Shown here: piece by piece, positions 48,180 through 60,739 of the stretch | Position numbering within the stretch: the first letter of the stretch is position 1 | Layout of the letters: the number at the start of each line of letters is the position of its first letter | Source: Zhengitettix transpicula | Lineage: Eukaryota > Arthropoda > Insecta > Orthoptera > Tetrigidae | DNA: 64,000 nucleotides | Assembly (NCBI GenBank): GCA_037074705.1 | Contig: CM073592.1 | Span: 54,854,129 to 54,918,128 of the forward strand | Direction of reading: 5' to 3' | The notes under the pieces: model-generated | The model's database searches: none | Told to the model about the DNA's origin: nothing | The model's input: only the letters and a program-made list of their open reading frames with translations | Position numbers and translations under genes: made by a program

Positions 48180-48665
48180 AATAATGGACGGTGTAATTAG
48201 CGGTTTGGCCGAATGTTGGTGCCAGCTCTCATACAGATCCGTGCATATTCAAGCCCTCTGGCCAGTAACGAAAGGAAGAGCCTTGCTTCACGAACAGACA
48301 ATGCGGTGAACCGGAGCCGCGCTGTAATTGTCCTGAGAGTCGCGTTACAAACACACGCATGACACGCACAGATGTCGTGGTGCTTTGGAACGGTTAGGTG
48401 GTCACTAATGGCGCCGGAAGCCAGCTTTAATACCCCCCCCCCCCCGTTCCTGCGAGTTCGCGAAAAAAAGGCTTGCCTTATTTAATCATGAAGCAGCTTA
48501 GCTGGTCGTTAACCTTCTTGATAGCTTTGATGTCGCTGTTCCAGCTGCCAAGAATAAAATTTCCAAGATGCTACGCCTACACAACGCCGCTTTTCATTCA
48601 GCTGACCGATATTTCTAAAAGCGTCCCACGCCGCCTTTGCTGTGTCTCAATCAGATTTTAATTTT
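48180..48665. other. GC-rich block with a 13-C run
   Basis: About 480 bp of clearly raised GC, including CCGGAGCCGCGCTG and GGCGCCGGAAGCC. A perfect C13 run lies at 48433-48445. A plus-strand frame (48473-48661) is open for 62 codons but unrecognised. No repeat similarity within the window. It may be a conserved regulatory block or an exon with promoter. Confidence 0.3.
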
Positions 48666-49421
48666 CTACTAGAGATAAGTCTAATCTCTTTCTCCATTAA
48701 AGCCAACGTGACTATCCGAGATCTCATTCAAGTATTCAATATAAGGAATGAAACTAATATACTAAACTTTTTTTTGAAGAATAGATGCCAGAATTATGAA
48801 ATAATAATTATATACTAAGAGAACTTATATATAAAAAACACCTATTTTGAAGTCATAAAAAATATATTTATTTATTAAATTACATTAAATTACATTTCGT
48901 CGCTAACTCTGCGACCTCTTCCGGTTAAAGTTTAACAAAATTTTGATAGTGGCAAACTAGGAGAGTGAGAGTTTATTCGGTGTTGTCATAAAATGTCAAG
49001 CCAATCCCGCTTGCATAGAGAAATTTCATCCACAGTGGATAAACATATAACTTACAATATGGAAAAGTACAGTGTGTGTATAAAACAGCCCATTTGAAAG
49101 TGTATGTCTTGAACGATGCGATAAAGGCTAATATATTCAATCAATTCTTTGCTGGATTTTGAAATTAATATTGATACTGCTTAGAAATCTCTATAGACAT
49201 TGAAGAGATGTGACGGTGTTAGCAATAAAAATAACAAAAGTAACTAACTACTACGGAATGCATGGTTTTTAAATAGTTTTAATAGTTTAATAGTTTTAAA
49301 CAGAATTTCAGTCCATTCGGCGTAGTGTGGAGTAAGTGTAAGGCATTAAATTTCCAAAAATAGGGAGATTAATGTCTCGAATCCATAATTTACTGGATCA
49401 CTCAGACGAACAGTTTTTTTA

Positions 49422-49545
49422 GAATAACAGGATACCTGAGGGTAATCGACGTGGTGAAAACTCCCCTTTCATACCAAATCCCTTCCTTTCGTATTAAAGG
49501 AAAGTTGTCACCACTTGGATTATTGTCATGTATCATGTCACTCAG
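49422..49545. mobile_element. Fold-back pair of family S 3' ends
   Basis: The left arm 49422-49470 is the 3' end in minus orientation (TAACAGGATACCTGAGGGTA...CTCCCCTTTC). The right arm 49479-49545 is the 3' end in plus orientation (CAAATCCCTTCC...TTGTCACCACTTGGATTA...). A third small piece, GTAGCCTGTTAC, follows at 49551. The same kind of inverted arrangement occurs at 13331-13760. Confidence 0.7.
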
Positions 49546-49562
49546 AAAAAGTAGCCTGTTAC

Positions 49563-51760
49563 TTCTTTTTTTTAAAAAAAATAGTTCAATTTCTCAGCCA
49601 TTTAAGATTTATTTAAAAATTTTGTATCAAATTCATATTTTTCAGTCTCTAAGCTATTTTGAACCAAAGTATAGTAAGATAGAAATGTGTTGAACTTCGT
49701 ATGTGTAAATGGCATGTATTCAAGAAAGGATCGTAATAGGAAAAATAGAAGGTGAAGAAGTTTTTATGCCCCGAAAACCACTAGTTCCGATGATTACCCC
49801 ATTTGAAATATATTTACGATCGGAAAAAAGTCACAGTCACCGTATGATAATACGTCAATGAGAAAAAATGTCAGCACAAACACATAAAGAAGAGTACGAA
49901 AAATCATATAAAAATAATAAGTAGACTAGTGAAGAAATATTTAAAATTGACAGTACTCAAATGACAGAAAAGAAGAAAAAACCGTGCCATAAGCGTTAAA
50001 ACCAAACAAATCACATAGGCGACAGATGAAAATTGTACATAATGAGAAATATTTTTTTAATTTGACATGCTTCTATTACAATCGAAATCTTCGGACAGAC
50101 ATTAATGTATGTTATAGAAACAAAGAAGAAACGATTATATATTAGCTGTTAGCAATGAATAATTAAAATTTGCAAAGTATAGTCATCACTATAGTCATCA
50201 CTTCGATAACGGTTCCCTTGAAATTTAAAAAAACGGATTTTTAAAAACTTTGCCTAGTTCATATATATTTTTTTAGATTTTAAAATTTGTCAAATTTAAT
50301 GAAAAAATGTTATTGACTAATATAATGTGGCAAGACTAAACCTGAAATTGACAGAAATCACGTAATTTTGTAACTTTTAATTCCCTGTGGTTGTAGATAG
50401 TTTAAAAAAAACTCAGAATATTAAAAGCGTAATATTACACGCAGAAATTGTTTGAAGACCTAATACTAGGAAATTAATCTCTAGTAAATTGTCAATACCC
50501 TTCATATTCCAATATTGAAATTAATGTATGTAATAAACTTATATAAATATAAAACTTTAAAAGTATATTATTTGTCATATTAAATGAATCTAATAATTCC
50601 TTTACATTGATGTTTTTCCAAAAAGAATGAGGAAGAACTATAAAGTTCAATCGAAGGAAGAACTGCATAGGAAATATACTTTCAAACTTTTACTATGGAG
50701 ATACAACAGCTGCGGCATCTTCCTGAAAAAAAAAGGACATCTACAGAAAGTCCGCGTCTGGACACACAGGCGAATTTCAAATTTGCTTTGCCGCTTTCTC
50801 TTTAATCCAAAGTTTCTCCCGTCTCCATACTAGATATAAACTTTATTATTTTAACTCAACGTTCAAACATGAGCATAAATAGGAAATTATTATTAGTGAT
50901 GCACAGAGTGTAACACTAATTATTTAAACGGGATGATACTTTTCTGTATCAATAAATGTGTTTCATTTTATCAAGGCCTCATTATTATAAAATAGAACAT
51001 AAAAAATATATAACATGTAATTAAAGAATGAAAACCGTACAGCACCATGCTTCTCATAAACATTTCATGAATTCAAAACGAGCATATATCTTGCCTATAA
51101 TTCATTGTAAAGCTTAATTGTATTGTGACTGGTACTTCACATTGACCGAGAGTAAATAATGGCATTGAACATGTACGAAGCTCGATCCATCATTTCATAA
51201 AGAACCAGGTTTCACAGGGCTGTGTATAAATTTTTTTGTTTTTATATTCTGGGCACTGCTATACAAATATCATCCTGGAAAATTACGATGAAATATAATG
51301 AAAAATAAACCCACAATAAAAAAAATACATTCATGACCTTCTTTACAAAACAATCTCAGAAAACCATTTTAAGGTATTTTTAAGAAATCCTGCAACCTTA
51401 TTTTGAAAAATCAACTGAGATTCATTTTTAAGAATATATTCGAGTAACAGGATTATCACAATTATTTCGTTCACTAGATTAAATGTTAATGCGTTGATGC
51501 AGCGTGACGAGTAAACATAAAATTAAAATTTTATTCTGGATAAACCCAATATAATTTATTTATAGTTCTTATCTATTACTTAGTATCAACTTAATAATTT
51601 TCAAATTTTGAGCATAAAAAAGATTCAAAGCATTTTGACAAACTTTACCTATTTAACCTCAAATTATTTTGTATCAGTCTCACATAAAATTCTAAATAGT
51701 CATTAAATGTAATTTTGAAGACTGAGATTAGCGTTCTAATAAAGAAAATAGACTGTAAAT
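49563..51760. other. AT-rich non-coding stretch
   Basis: No feature recognised. A GC-richer patch near 50690-50820 has a short frame without motifs. Confidence 0.5.
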
Positions 51761-51789
51761 TTGTGGGTGTGGGTATGTTCCGCATACAA

Positions 51790-52165
51790 ATATACACCCG
51801 TGGAGCAAATTTGACCAAAATTCGTACACGAGTTCCTTGCGAGCCGGAAACAAACACTGTGGGGGTAAAACGACTACCACACACATTACATGTTAAAACA
51901 GCCGATATTTGCGTCGGATAAATATTTGTCAGGGTGAATGAGATTGATAGTGGTTCTCCCGATGTTGTTTGCGTATAATTTTAACCCCTTTCGGTGGAAT
52001 GGAGCACCTTTACAGCTGGGGATGGAGGTGTGTTACATAAAAATAACGCGAAAACAGCCGATATTGGAGGCTAATCCGGGGTTTTGGATGTCGCTGAGTT
52101 ATTATGACAACCCGGGCATCGCCGAGCACCCATCTAGTGGAAATATAAAACAAGATAAACATTCA
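51790..52165 (+). mobile_element. Member of the long-inverted-repeat family, partial
   Basis: CGTGGAGCAAATTTGACC...GTACACG at 51799-51830 matches the inner left arm of the element at 59830 (60003-60034). The following segment, down to CAGCCGATATTTGCG..., matches 60035-60200. Here the CAGCCGATATT module occurs twice, about 155 bp apart (51899 and 52054), as a diverged tandem. The right arm was not found. Confidence 0.6.
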
Positions 52166-52169
52166 TGAA

Positions 52170-55010
52170 CCTTTAAATATATTTATAATTTCAATTGATT
52201 TATTTTAATGACCTCTCAGAAACTTCCATAACTATCTGCCTTACTATTACATAATAAGTATTGATTTTATGGAGTTTTACATTCCTATTTATTAATGTCT
52301 CATTTCCAAATTCTCATTTTAAAATCAATAATAACCGATAAAATATATAAATTTAATTTACTCCATAAATATGATCAAGGTACGAATATTTAAAACGATT
52401 AATGTGCGTATTAAGTTTATATATTTCACTGCTTATTATTGTTTCCATAATAATAATTTGGATATGCTTGTAAAAAATTATAAGGCTTTATAAATCTATT
52501 ATGTCACTAATTATTATTTGTTTGTAGTGCAGTTGATTGTGACAATATCCGAGAGCTTTCAAATTGAATACATGAATCGAAGTAATAAAAGAGTCAAATT
52601 ATATTTGGCTAAAAATATCAAGGGTTTAAATAATAAAAAAATATATAATATAAAATATTCTTGTAAATAAAATGAGATTCTTGCTGCTGTAAAAATTATT
52701 ATTTATTACCCAAGCTAATACGCCAATAGGATGACAGTAGTTCACATGCATCATTCCCTACTAATATACATTTCTCTCATAAACTTTCCCGGAGTTTAGT
52801 CGTGACGTAATTAACTACTCCTGGTTTAAATTTCAGATAAGCCTTTGCCGGTAATTATTAAAAGCCCCAATTGATATTCTATTCCAATTCAGTATGCTTT
52901 CCTACTCTCGTATTTGCATGTCTAATATTCTTTGCGTAGTTTGCGGGCTTCCAAGAGCTTCCCTTTGTCGACCATGTCTATTACTGATACTCGTTTGCAT
53001 GTTTTAGCACCCGAGCCCCCATGTGACAAGATGATTACCTGAGCGTCGGCGTCGGTAACAAGGTTACCTCTCTACTTGTAATCCTCAACAATCTGAGGAC
53101 GAAGGCGCGGAAGGATGCGTTGATGACTTCGACAAATGAAGTGGCTGATGTTTCCAAGAAGTAATTTCGGGAAAAATTAGTAGCAGATGTGTGTTCTATC
53201 AAGAGAAAGTAGTTCCTTAAAAACGTAAAATATTTCATTTAAACTTTAAAATTACTAAATAACCGAAGATAAAATGTTAATACATCATTTATGTTAACAC
53301 TGCAATTTTCCAGTAGCTTTCAGAATTTATTGTGCCAAAACCATCGGATTAAAAATATTTGATTTGTCTTAAAATAGTGTGGTCTAAACACAATCACCAT
53401 AACTAAAATACTATCTAAGGAACTGTTTTGTATGATAATGCTCTATACTGGGGTCCTCTGCCTATTTTAATATTGAATAAAATTATTCTAAGGGTTCCCA
53501 TCCCGGTAAAATTATTATTAATACACTAAGTTTCCATGTCGATTATTATTATTACTATAAATTATATTTTATTCTTAATTTATATTATATTTTAATACTG
53601 TTGCGGATACCACAATAATTAATAAACGCTCATGAAAAATGTTAACCTAAATATTTATAGTATTTAAATAATAATAAAAAATTATGTCAGTAATTTGGTA
53701 TAATTAAAATTTTCTATTTGTTCATTGGTTAGCCAATAATATGAGAAAATATTGTGTATTCATGAAATTACGATTGGGCACATCCATTGTAGTAACACTG
53801 GTACGAACCAATAAAAAATATAGTTTAAACAGAATAAATAAAAATATGCACCACTGCAGGCGGCCATATTCCAAAATATTATGAAAATATTTTCTTTCCT
53901 GTAAATAATTTTCTTTTTTAATAAATTTTGAGTAATAATGGAATAGACCTATTGTTGTATATTTTATAAATTGTTCCTAATCGTTATTCTTATTTTTTTA
54001 ATAAATTATTTGTCTTTCAAATTCCCTTCTCTTCGATATTCTTATACGTTTGGAAAATTTCTACTACTGTAATATTTTTATCTGAATGAAATAAAGAGGA
54101 ATTCTAGCTCCTCCTATCAAGGCTCACGCAAATTGGAAAATAAATCAAACCGTGCTGATAATCGACAACACCACATTATAATTTTACTCAAATCAAATCA
54201 TAATTCCAAAATGCGTCACATAAATCACAGTTTATTTAAAGGCACAGTGTAAAGAAAATTTTGTATATAAATCAATTAAAAAATTGGGAATAAATTTTTA
54301 GGTAGCAAACATACGACGTACAATAGAAAATAATTTTGAAATTTCAGTCCATCGTTATCCTAAAAAAAAATTAAAACACGAAAATTTCTGTTCGTATTTC
54401 GCGAAATTTAACAATTCATTTCAATTTTTGGTTTTGCCAAGATTCAAATATTTATATTTTTCCGTGTGTGGTTTCAACAACATCTAAATCGTGTGCCTCG
54501 GTTATTTAATTAGAGTAATGTCAGTGAAACAAAGCTGCAAACCGAATGAGACATGAGCGGAGCAAGTTTAAAAATACGTTACACGGAAATTTGTGAATAT
54601 ATTTCACATGCGATAAAATTTGAAGCACTGATTGGAGTGATGAATTATATACAGCTGGATTGCAGTTAGTTATTGCCCCTTGAAGTTTGATAAAAATTCA
54701 TATACAAACTCCACGAGGCTGCCGTATTTACGACTACGGGCCTGTGTCTCGAGACTGCAGCTGTGATTGAATTTGTATTAATTTTATAATAGTAGTATTT
54801 GAATTACTTCATATTCCAAAGACCCTATCCAGAATTTGACCTTCAACTGTGTGAAATAATTCATTATATGAAAAAAAAATTAAAAATATCCAATAGTTTA
54901 TATTTAATCGAACTATTTTTCCATTCGTTAATCGAATATTAGGAGGGGCTAACTCAAAAAAATTGGTTATTTTTCTTTCTGACTTTAGTTTTTGTTTTGA
55001 ACTACTTTCT
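52170..55010. other. AT-rich stretch with GC-richer patches
   Basis: Patches at 52790-53180 and 54540-54780 carry no recognised gene or repeat. A 67-codon minus frame lies at 53035-53238. Confidence 0.4.
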
Positions 55011-55015
55011 TTGCC

Positions 55016-55093
55016 ATTCGCCCGCGGAGTAGGGGTCAGCGTCACTGTCTCGAATCACAGAGATCGCGGGCTCGAATCCCGGCGTCGGCTTGT
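55016..55093 (+). mobile_element. tRNA-derived sequence (SINE head or tRNA pseudogene)
   Basis: An A-box-like TAGGGGTCAGCG and a nearly perfect B-box with T-arm (CGGGCTCGAATCCCG at about 55066-55080) can be folded. Six of seven acceptor pairs form between GCCCGCG and CGTCGGC. The anticodon arm is faulty: CTGT and ACAG close an 8-base loop. It is therefore not a working tRNA gene. A GT-rich tail (TGTGTGTTGTTTGCG) follows, as in tRNA-headed SINEs. Confidence 0.55.
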
Positions 55094-55149
55094 GTGTTGT
55101 TTGCGTACCATACCGAGAAACCCAAAAATTATTTTCAAAACCAAGTAGA

Positions 55150-55700
55150 AAGTCGCCGGTTGATGCGAATATAAATACTATAATTTAGTAGTTAATAAAG
55201 TAGTACTATCATAATTGGGTAATGGGAACTCTGTTGCTTAGTTTGCATACGTTTTTTTTAGTTTCTTGTATTAAATTCTTGCGCACCTGAATATTTTGAG
55301 TATATCTGAATATTATTTATCACAAATATTCTACAATATGAGAGAAATAGTTGCCAATATTTTTTTAAAATTACCCTGCACGAAGTTCTTGACACAACTA
55401 AGAATAAAAATTTTATTTCCATAAATAATTGCCCATTTGTCAATAATGCGTTAAAAGATGTAAAATAAAATAATTTTATAATGATTATATCATTGAGCTA
55501 TGACATTATTTTAACAACACAGGCAGTAGAAGTCAATTTTTTTCATTTTTTCATTTTTTGTAATAAAGGCAATTTTCCGATTTAAATTATTATCCGCAGA
55601 AAATCTTAAAAATTGTGATCTATTAAATATAATATAAAAAATTTAATTTAATAAATAAGCAATACATTTTAGAAATGTTTATGTCTTAATGAAATCAAAA
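55150..55700. other. AT-rich non-coding stretch
   Basis: Nothing recognised. Confidence 0.5.
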
Positions 55701-55701
55701 T

Positions 55702-55752
55702 TCGTTTCAATACAACGCTTCGTCCACAATTTTGGGACTTCTTCAGGTAATC
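55702..55752 (-). ncRNA. Hammerhead-like motif of Penelope type, left arm of inverted pair
   Basis: On the minus strand: CTGAAGA, one extra A, stem II GTCC/GGAC with loop CAAAATTGT, then GAAGCGTT. Stem II is perfect over four pairs. The core has one change in each box (CUGAAGA, GAAGC). Confidence 0.5.
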
Positions 55753-55841
55753 CTTTAATATATAGTTTGAATGTATGTATTTATATGCAAAATTATAAGA
55801 AATATGAGTTTAGAGGAATGTACAGTGTCTAATAACGGTTT

Positions 55842-55876
55842 ATATATATATATATACATTATATATATATATACAT
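55842..55876. repeat. AT microsatellite between the inverted motifs
   Basis: TATATATATA runs separated by ACAT. Confidence 0.85.
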
Positions 55877-55883
55877 TCATTGT

Positions 55884-55932
55884 ATTACCTGAAGAAGTTT
55901 CAAGATTGTTGACTAAACGTTATATAGAAACG
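55884..55932 (+). ncRNA. Hammerhead-like motif of Penelope type, right arm of inverted pair
   Basis: On the plus strand: CTGAAGA, AGTTTCAAGATTGTTGAC, TAAACGTTATA. It is the reverse-oriented partner of 55702-55752 with more changes in stem II and the second core box. Confidence 0.45.
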
Positions 55933-55939
55933 AATATTT

Positions 55940-58900
55940 TGTTTAACTAATTAATTTTTCTGACATTTGGATCTAATATGGTATCAAATTTTGTATTTTT
56001 GACCTTAATTCAATTATTTGAAATGGTATATAATGTGTTTTCTCACAATTATTTGATAATCCATTACTCTAGAAGCAATTTGATACTTCATCTAACACAA
56101 GAGTTTATTCATAATCATGAATTGAAAAACTTAACCCGTCTTGTGCTTAATAACTGAAAATAATTTGGACAATGCCGTCTTCAAAAATCTCTGGAAGTTT
56201 ATCGTAACACATTGTAGATTTATTCAAATCGTGAGAAAGTCTTATTCATTGCCGGAAATAGGGTCAATCTAAATGCAAGCAGCTCAGAAATGGTGAGTAC
56301 CCAGTTGGCACAGGTCGTTTCCGGAACTGCCAGAGTCTGAATATTGCTGTCCCGCCGTAGACCATTACTCACTCAGTTGAAGTCTTACTGTCCTTTGATT
56401 TCTAACAATGTCCCTTTGTGCCATTGTCATTAATATAGATAAATAAATTATAGATAAAGCAGCAATTTATATTCAGTCGTTTAATTCTGTACAGCTCCCA
56501 CCCTTTCCAGTTCTATAGCTCCACTTAAACCGAATAAATTCAAAACATAAAATCAATTTCAGGAATCGAGCCTACAAACACTTCTTGGCTACTTATTCAA
56601 GGTTACGTTTTTAAAATCTGTTATGATTGCAGGAGTGAAACTTCTTCACTTAATTAAAACAAGTGAAAATGTGAATTTATTATTAATACAAGAACTTGTA
56701 GTCGTTCCAAGTACTAATTATTTGTGGTATTTATATGAAAATGTTTTGTCACATTGAAGGCATTTGTTGGGGTGAAACATGCCCTGATATAGTTCATCAA
56801 CATTTTGATGGCATATACACGGCTATTAAAATGATTTTGGAAAATAATTTAATCCCCTTTAACAGCTAAGGTAATTTAAAAATATTTCTCACAAATTCCT
56901 TATATTTTTTTGAAACCTCGACTCAATCCCGTTGACTTATTATTTAAAGAAATCATTTTCATTTATATTGATCTCTAATTTTCCCAATTTTCAATCAACC
57001 ATTCTCTTGTCAATCGGTATAACAGAAACAAAGTTCAAATTTTTCGCACGTTATTTTCTCCTCAATCATTGTTTTTCTCCCTTATTTGTTAAGCGATAAA
57101 ACCGTTAAACGTTTATAATTCTTTTAAATTTTTCATCCCTTTAAAATAATTTTGTGTATTATTTACTTAAATATATCCGGGTATCGAAATTTTAGAGTAT
57201 CTAAATATACCGTTTATTTCTGAGATTCCAAAATTTTTGAATTTATACTCTTGTAACAGTGACATTATTAATTTAATAACAACCTGTGAACTATATCATT
57301 ATTCTACATTGTCTATAAAATGACAACTACGTTATTGGTCCTTTCTACCAATATCGATCGCTTATTTTATATTTTATGAATCTTCCTGTTCCTTATTGCA
57401 TCCTCTTCGACTTAATATATGAGAAAAAGTATTTAAGTTATTAAATATTCAACGATATTACAGTCTTAATTGTTTGGGTGGTAAAATAGTATTTAAAAAA
57501 TTATTTATAAGTTTTAAAATCGTTGTGTAAAATATGTAATAGATTAAAATTAACTAGAATAAAATCTTCTCTGGCTTCTAACCGAGTAAACAATTGTATT
57601 TGCGACGTTTCGATGACGATCAAGCCCTAGAAGACTTTATTCATTCTGTATACCGGGAAAGACTACATTCCTTATTAAAAATAACTTGTTGAATTTAAGA
57701 ATTTAACTTTATTTGGGTTTTTAAAAACATTATTTAACACTAAAATAATAAAATTTAAAAATAAAATGACACTAACGACTCAAATTTTAATTGTACTCCT
57801 CAGAATTAATATTAAATAATCTCTGTTTCATAACTATTTGTGACCTCAACTACTGTGGTTATTATTAATACTATTTTTACGAATGTTTACGGTACATTAC
57901 TCAGTCAATCCTGAATCTGGCGGTGAAATTTCTACAATTCTAGAAACGGGTCTGTTCTGTAAAAATTTCATTGCTATTGGGCACTTATATTCTTCAAATC
58001 AAAATTATGTATCCACTTCTCCCTAACACTCAGTAAAACCTTACAAATATTTATTTACATTATTTACAAAATTACTAGCTAGCACTATTCAATAGAATAT
58101 ATTTTTAAAAATGATGGATCACACTAATAAATGTCATTTTACACTTCGCTAAATTTCCTAACACTTACATCCAATAATACCTCAACGTTAACTTCTAAAC
58201 CCGATAAAATAATTTCATATTTTTCTCACACTTCCAAATCAATTGTTGAGTTCAAAAACAGAACTCAAATCAACCTTTCTGTCAGGAAAAAATTATTTGA
58301 CCTCATTCTATAATATGTGGTGTTTTTACAATAGCAGTAATTTCAACTATAGCCTCTTCTGGAACATATATAATATTTTTTCTGAATATAATATTGTATT
58401 TTCTTTGTTGAATGTTAACTGAAAATCAATTTTATGAAAATTATTGTGGAAGACGTGAATAGAGAGAATTATTGATATGAAAATATATTATATGTAATAT
58501 ATAATAAATTCAAAACGAAGGACGAGGACGTTGTGGAACGTAGAGACTGGGATGTGAGTGATGTTGAGAGTGTGAAACGTCACTAATTGCCCTACGTTTG
58601 TGATAGTCCTTAACTGATTGTTTTTAGAAGAGAAGACTACATAAATTCAATGTCTGGAGTCTTCTTTTCCATGAAATTACAATTTCATGAATTAATACTC
58701 TTTCAAAAACATTACAGTGTGATAATTTCTTATCGGTCTTAACGTATTTTTTTTGCTTATAAGTTTAAGCGTACCTTCATTGTGACCGCATTAATTATTT
58801 TCACGAAATATCGGCGAAGTTACGGCTCCAAACAATACGGTACGCTTTTCCAAGATTTATATTTCATTTGTTTCTTTAGTTACCTCAGTAACATAGTACT

Positions 58901-59140
58901 AAATTAATAAGGATGTTGCATTTACTGGAAATTGGTTATTGATGTTAAGTTATTCATAAAGAAACGGCATTCAGCAAAAAAAAATCGAAACTTATAAAAA
59001 CTTCACAGTGATAGTTTATTTTCGTATGCATTGATGTTGTGTATATCGACAAAAGTTCCAAAATAATTTCACATGTAAGTGAACAGGCAGTAGAGTTGCT
59101 ATTTTAAAAGATATGAAGTTCTTTCGACACGATCAGTATC
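55940..59140. other. AT-rich non-coding stretch
   Basis: A possible very degraded Penelope-type motif (GAAACGTCGC on the minus strand, 57602-57612) lies within it. No gene recognised. Frames are below 62 codons. Confidence 0.45.
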
Positions 59141-59149
59141 TGCGCCGCC

Positions 59150-59540
59150 GAAGAAACTTTTATTTACACAGCCGAAAGCCGTTAGCCTTGCATTCACTTG
59201 CGTGTTTAAACACTACATTACTAACAGCTGTGGTAACACGACACAGAGTGAAATATTTAGGCGGCTTCTCTAATTCATAATGCATGGCGAAACAGTCGCG
59301 CCGGGGATGATGAATACGCATGCGTCTCTTTGCCAAAGTTTTAAAAGACACGGCAGCCAACAGAAGATAACCTCAGAAGGTCGCCCGGCGAATGCTAATA
59401 ACGTAGACAACACCCGCTGGGCGAAACAGATAATCCAATAAACAGGGACACCGACAAACAGTCCGACTTCATTGCACTGGAAAGCTTAACGTGGCAGTGC
59501 CCCTTTATGTTTCCTAAGTGCAATCCCTGTTCCTTCATGT
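59150..59540. other. GC-rich block of unknown nature
   Basis: About 390 bp of raised GC with CAGTCGCGCCGGGGATGATG and TCGCCCGGCGAATGC. A 66-codon minus frame is present, not recognised. It has no similarity to other parts of the window. A regulatory block or exon is possible. Confidence 0.3.
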
Positions 59541-59829
59541 GCGAAAAACGTGGAATTATATTAGCTCTTTATGAGAAACAGAAAAATGCAAATTTCAAAT
59601 TCAAAACACCAGATCCTTTATCTTTACTGCTTTCATAAATAAAGTTAGCTGCGAACCAAATTTAATCATTCCGAAGCGTTTATAAAGTAAGTCCTTTCCT
59701 TTAAACATTATGTTATTATAAGTACAATGTCACGTTTAACGTGTTATAATTTTAATAATATAATAAGAATATATCCGTTGAACAGTCACTTTTTATTTTA
59801 ATGTTCTTCCATTACAATTTGTCATTACT

Positions 59830-60738
59830 GATTGCCATTTATCCGACATTACATTATTTTGATTCACGTTTTCCCGATATGTCATTTTCCCGAAATATGA
59901 TTTTTTACGAAGTAAAGAATAATATTAATATTTTAGAACACCTAATATGTTAGTTATCTTATTATACATTATTATTATTGTAAATTAAGTTATTCATTAA
60001 TGCGTGGAACAATTTAAACTAAACTTGGTACACGCATTACTTAAGATTCAGGAACCAACCCTATGAATTTAAAATAACCCTATGGAGGGTGTCATTTTCA
60101 AAATACAAAATATGCGACAACAGCCTATATTGGCGCCGAATAAATAGTGTTCGGGGTCACTCAGATTCATAACGTCACTCTCGGAGCTTGTGTCGAATTT
60201 CAACCCGTAACGGCATCCTTTCCCGTAGGCTATAAACTTTAACTTAAACCTGCTGAAATGCCTGAACTAAAACCACCGGCTTCTGAAACACTACATTCAG
60301 CACCCATCTTGGTACTTGTCGCAATTTTTTTTCACCCCACCTCAAACCTGTCTTCATACCGTAAGGGGATGAAATTCGTCACTAAAAGCATCCAGAGTGA
60401 TATTATGATTCTATTTATTTGGTTCCATTATAGGCTGTTATCGCAAAATTTGTATTTTAAAAATGCCACCCCCTTCCATCGCCCCCATTAAACTCACGGG
60501 GTTGGTTCCTGAATCTTAAATGATACGTGTACCAAGTTTGGTTGAAATTGTCCTACACATTAATGACTAACTTTATTTACAATAATAATCACATATAAAA
60601 AGATAAGCAACATCTTACGTGGTCTGCAATATTAATATTTTGCAAAAATTCAGCTTTGGAGAAAATGACCTGTCGGGAAAACGTGAATCGGGATATTGTT
60701 GTCGGGAAAACGTGCATCGGGAAAACGGCCGGGTCCCA
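59830..60738. mobile_element. Non-autonomous element with inverted arms of over 200 bp
   Basis: The left arm (about 59830-60061) and right arm (about 60498-60720) are inverted copies. The inner 90 bp are nearly identical (GATTCAGGAACCAACCC on the left, its complement at 60498). The outer parts are more diverged but still aligned, including GATTCACGTTTTCCCGA at 59861-59877 and its complement at 60673-60689. The right side extends to GGCCGGGTCCCAAAA, with further copies of the CGGGAAAACG module. The spacer of about 436 bp has no coding capacity, only a 77-codon chance frame. No clear target-site duplication is visible. It may be a MITE or fold-back transposon. Confidence 0.65.
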
Positions 60739-60739
60739 A

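Noticed and set aside
55016..55093. Functional tRNA gene
   Set aside because: The T-arm is excellent, but the anticodon arm has an 8-base loop and a 4-bp stem and the acceptor has a mismatch. Called tRNA-derived instead.
57602..57640. GAAACGTCGC motif on the minus strand as another hammerhead
   Set aside because: The first core box reads CTTCTAG and no convincing stem II can be drawn. It may be a Penelope relic but cannot be supported.
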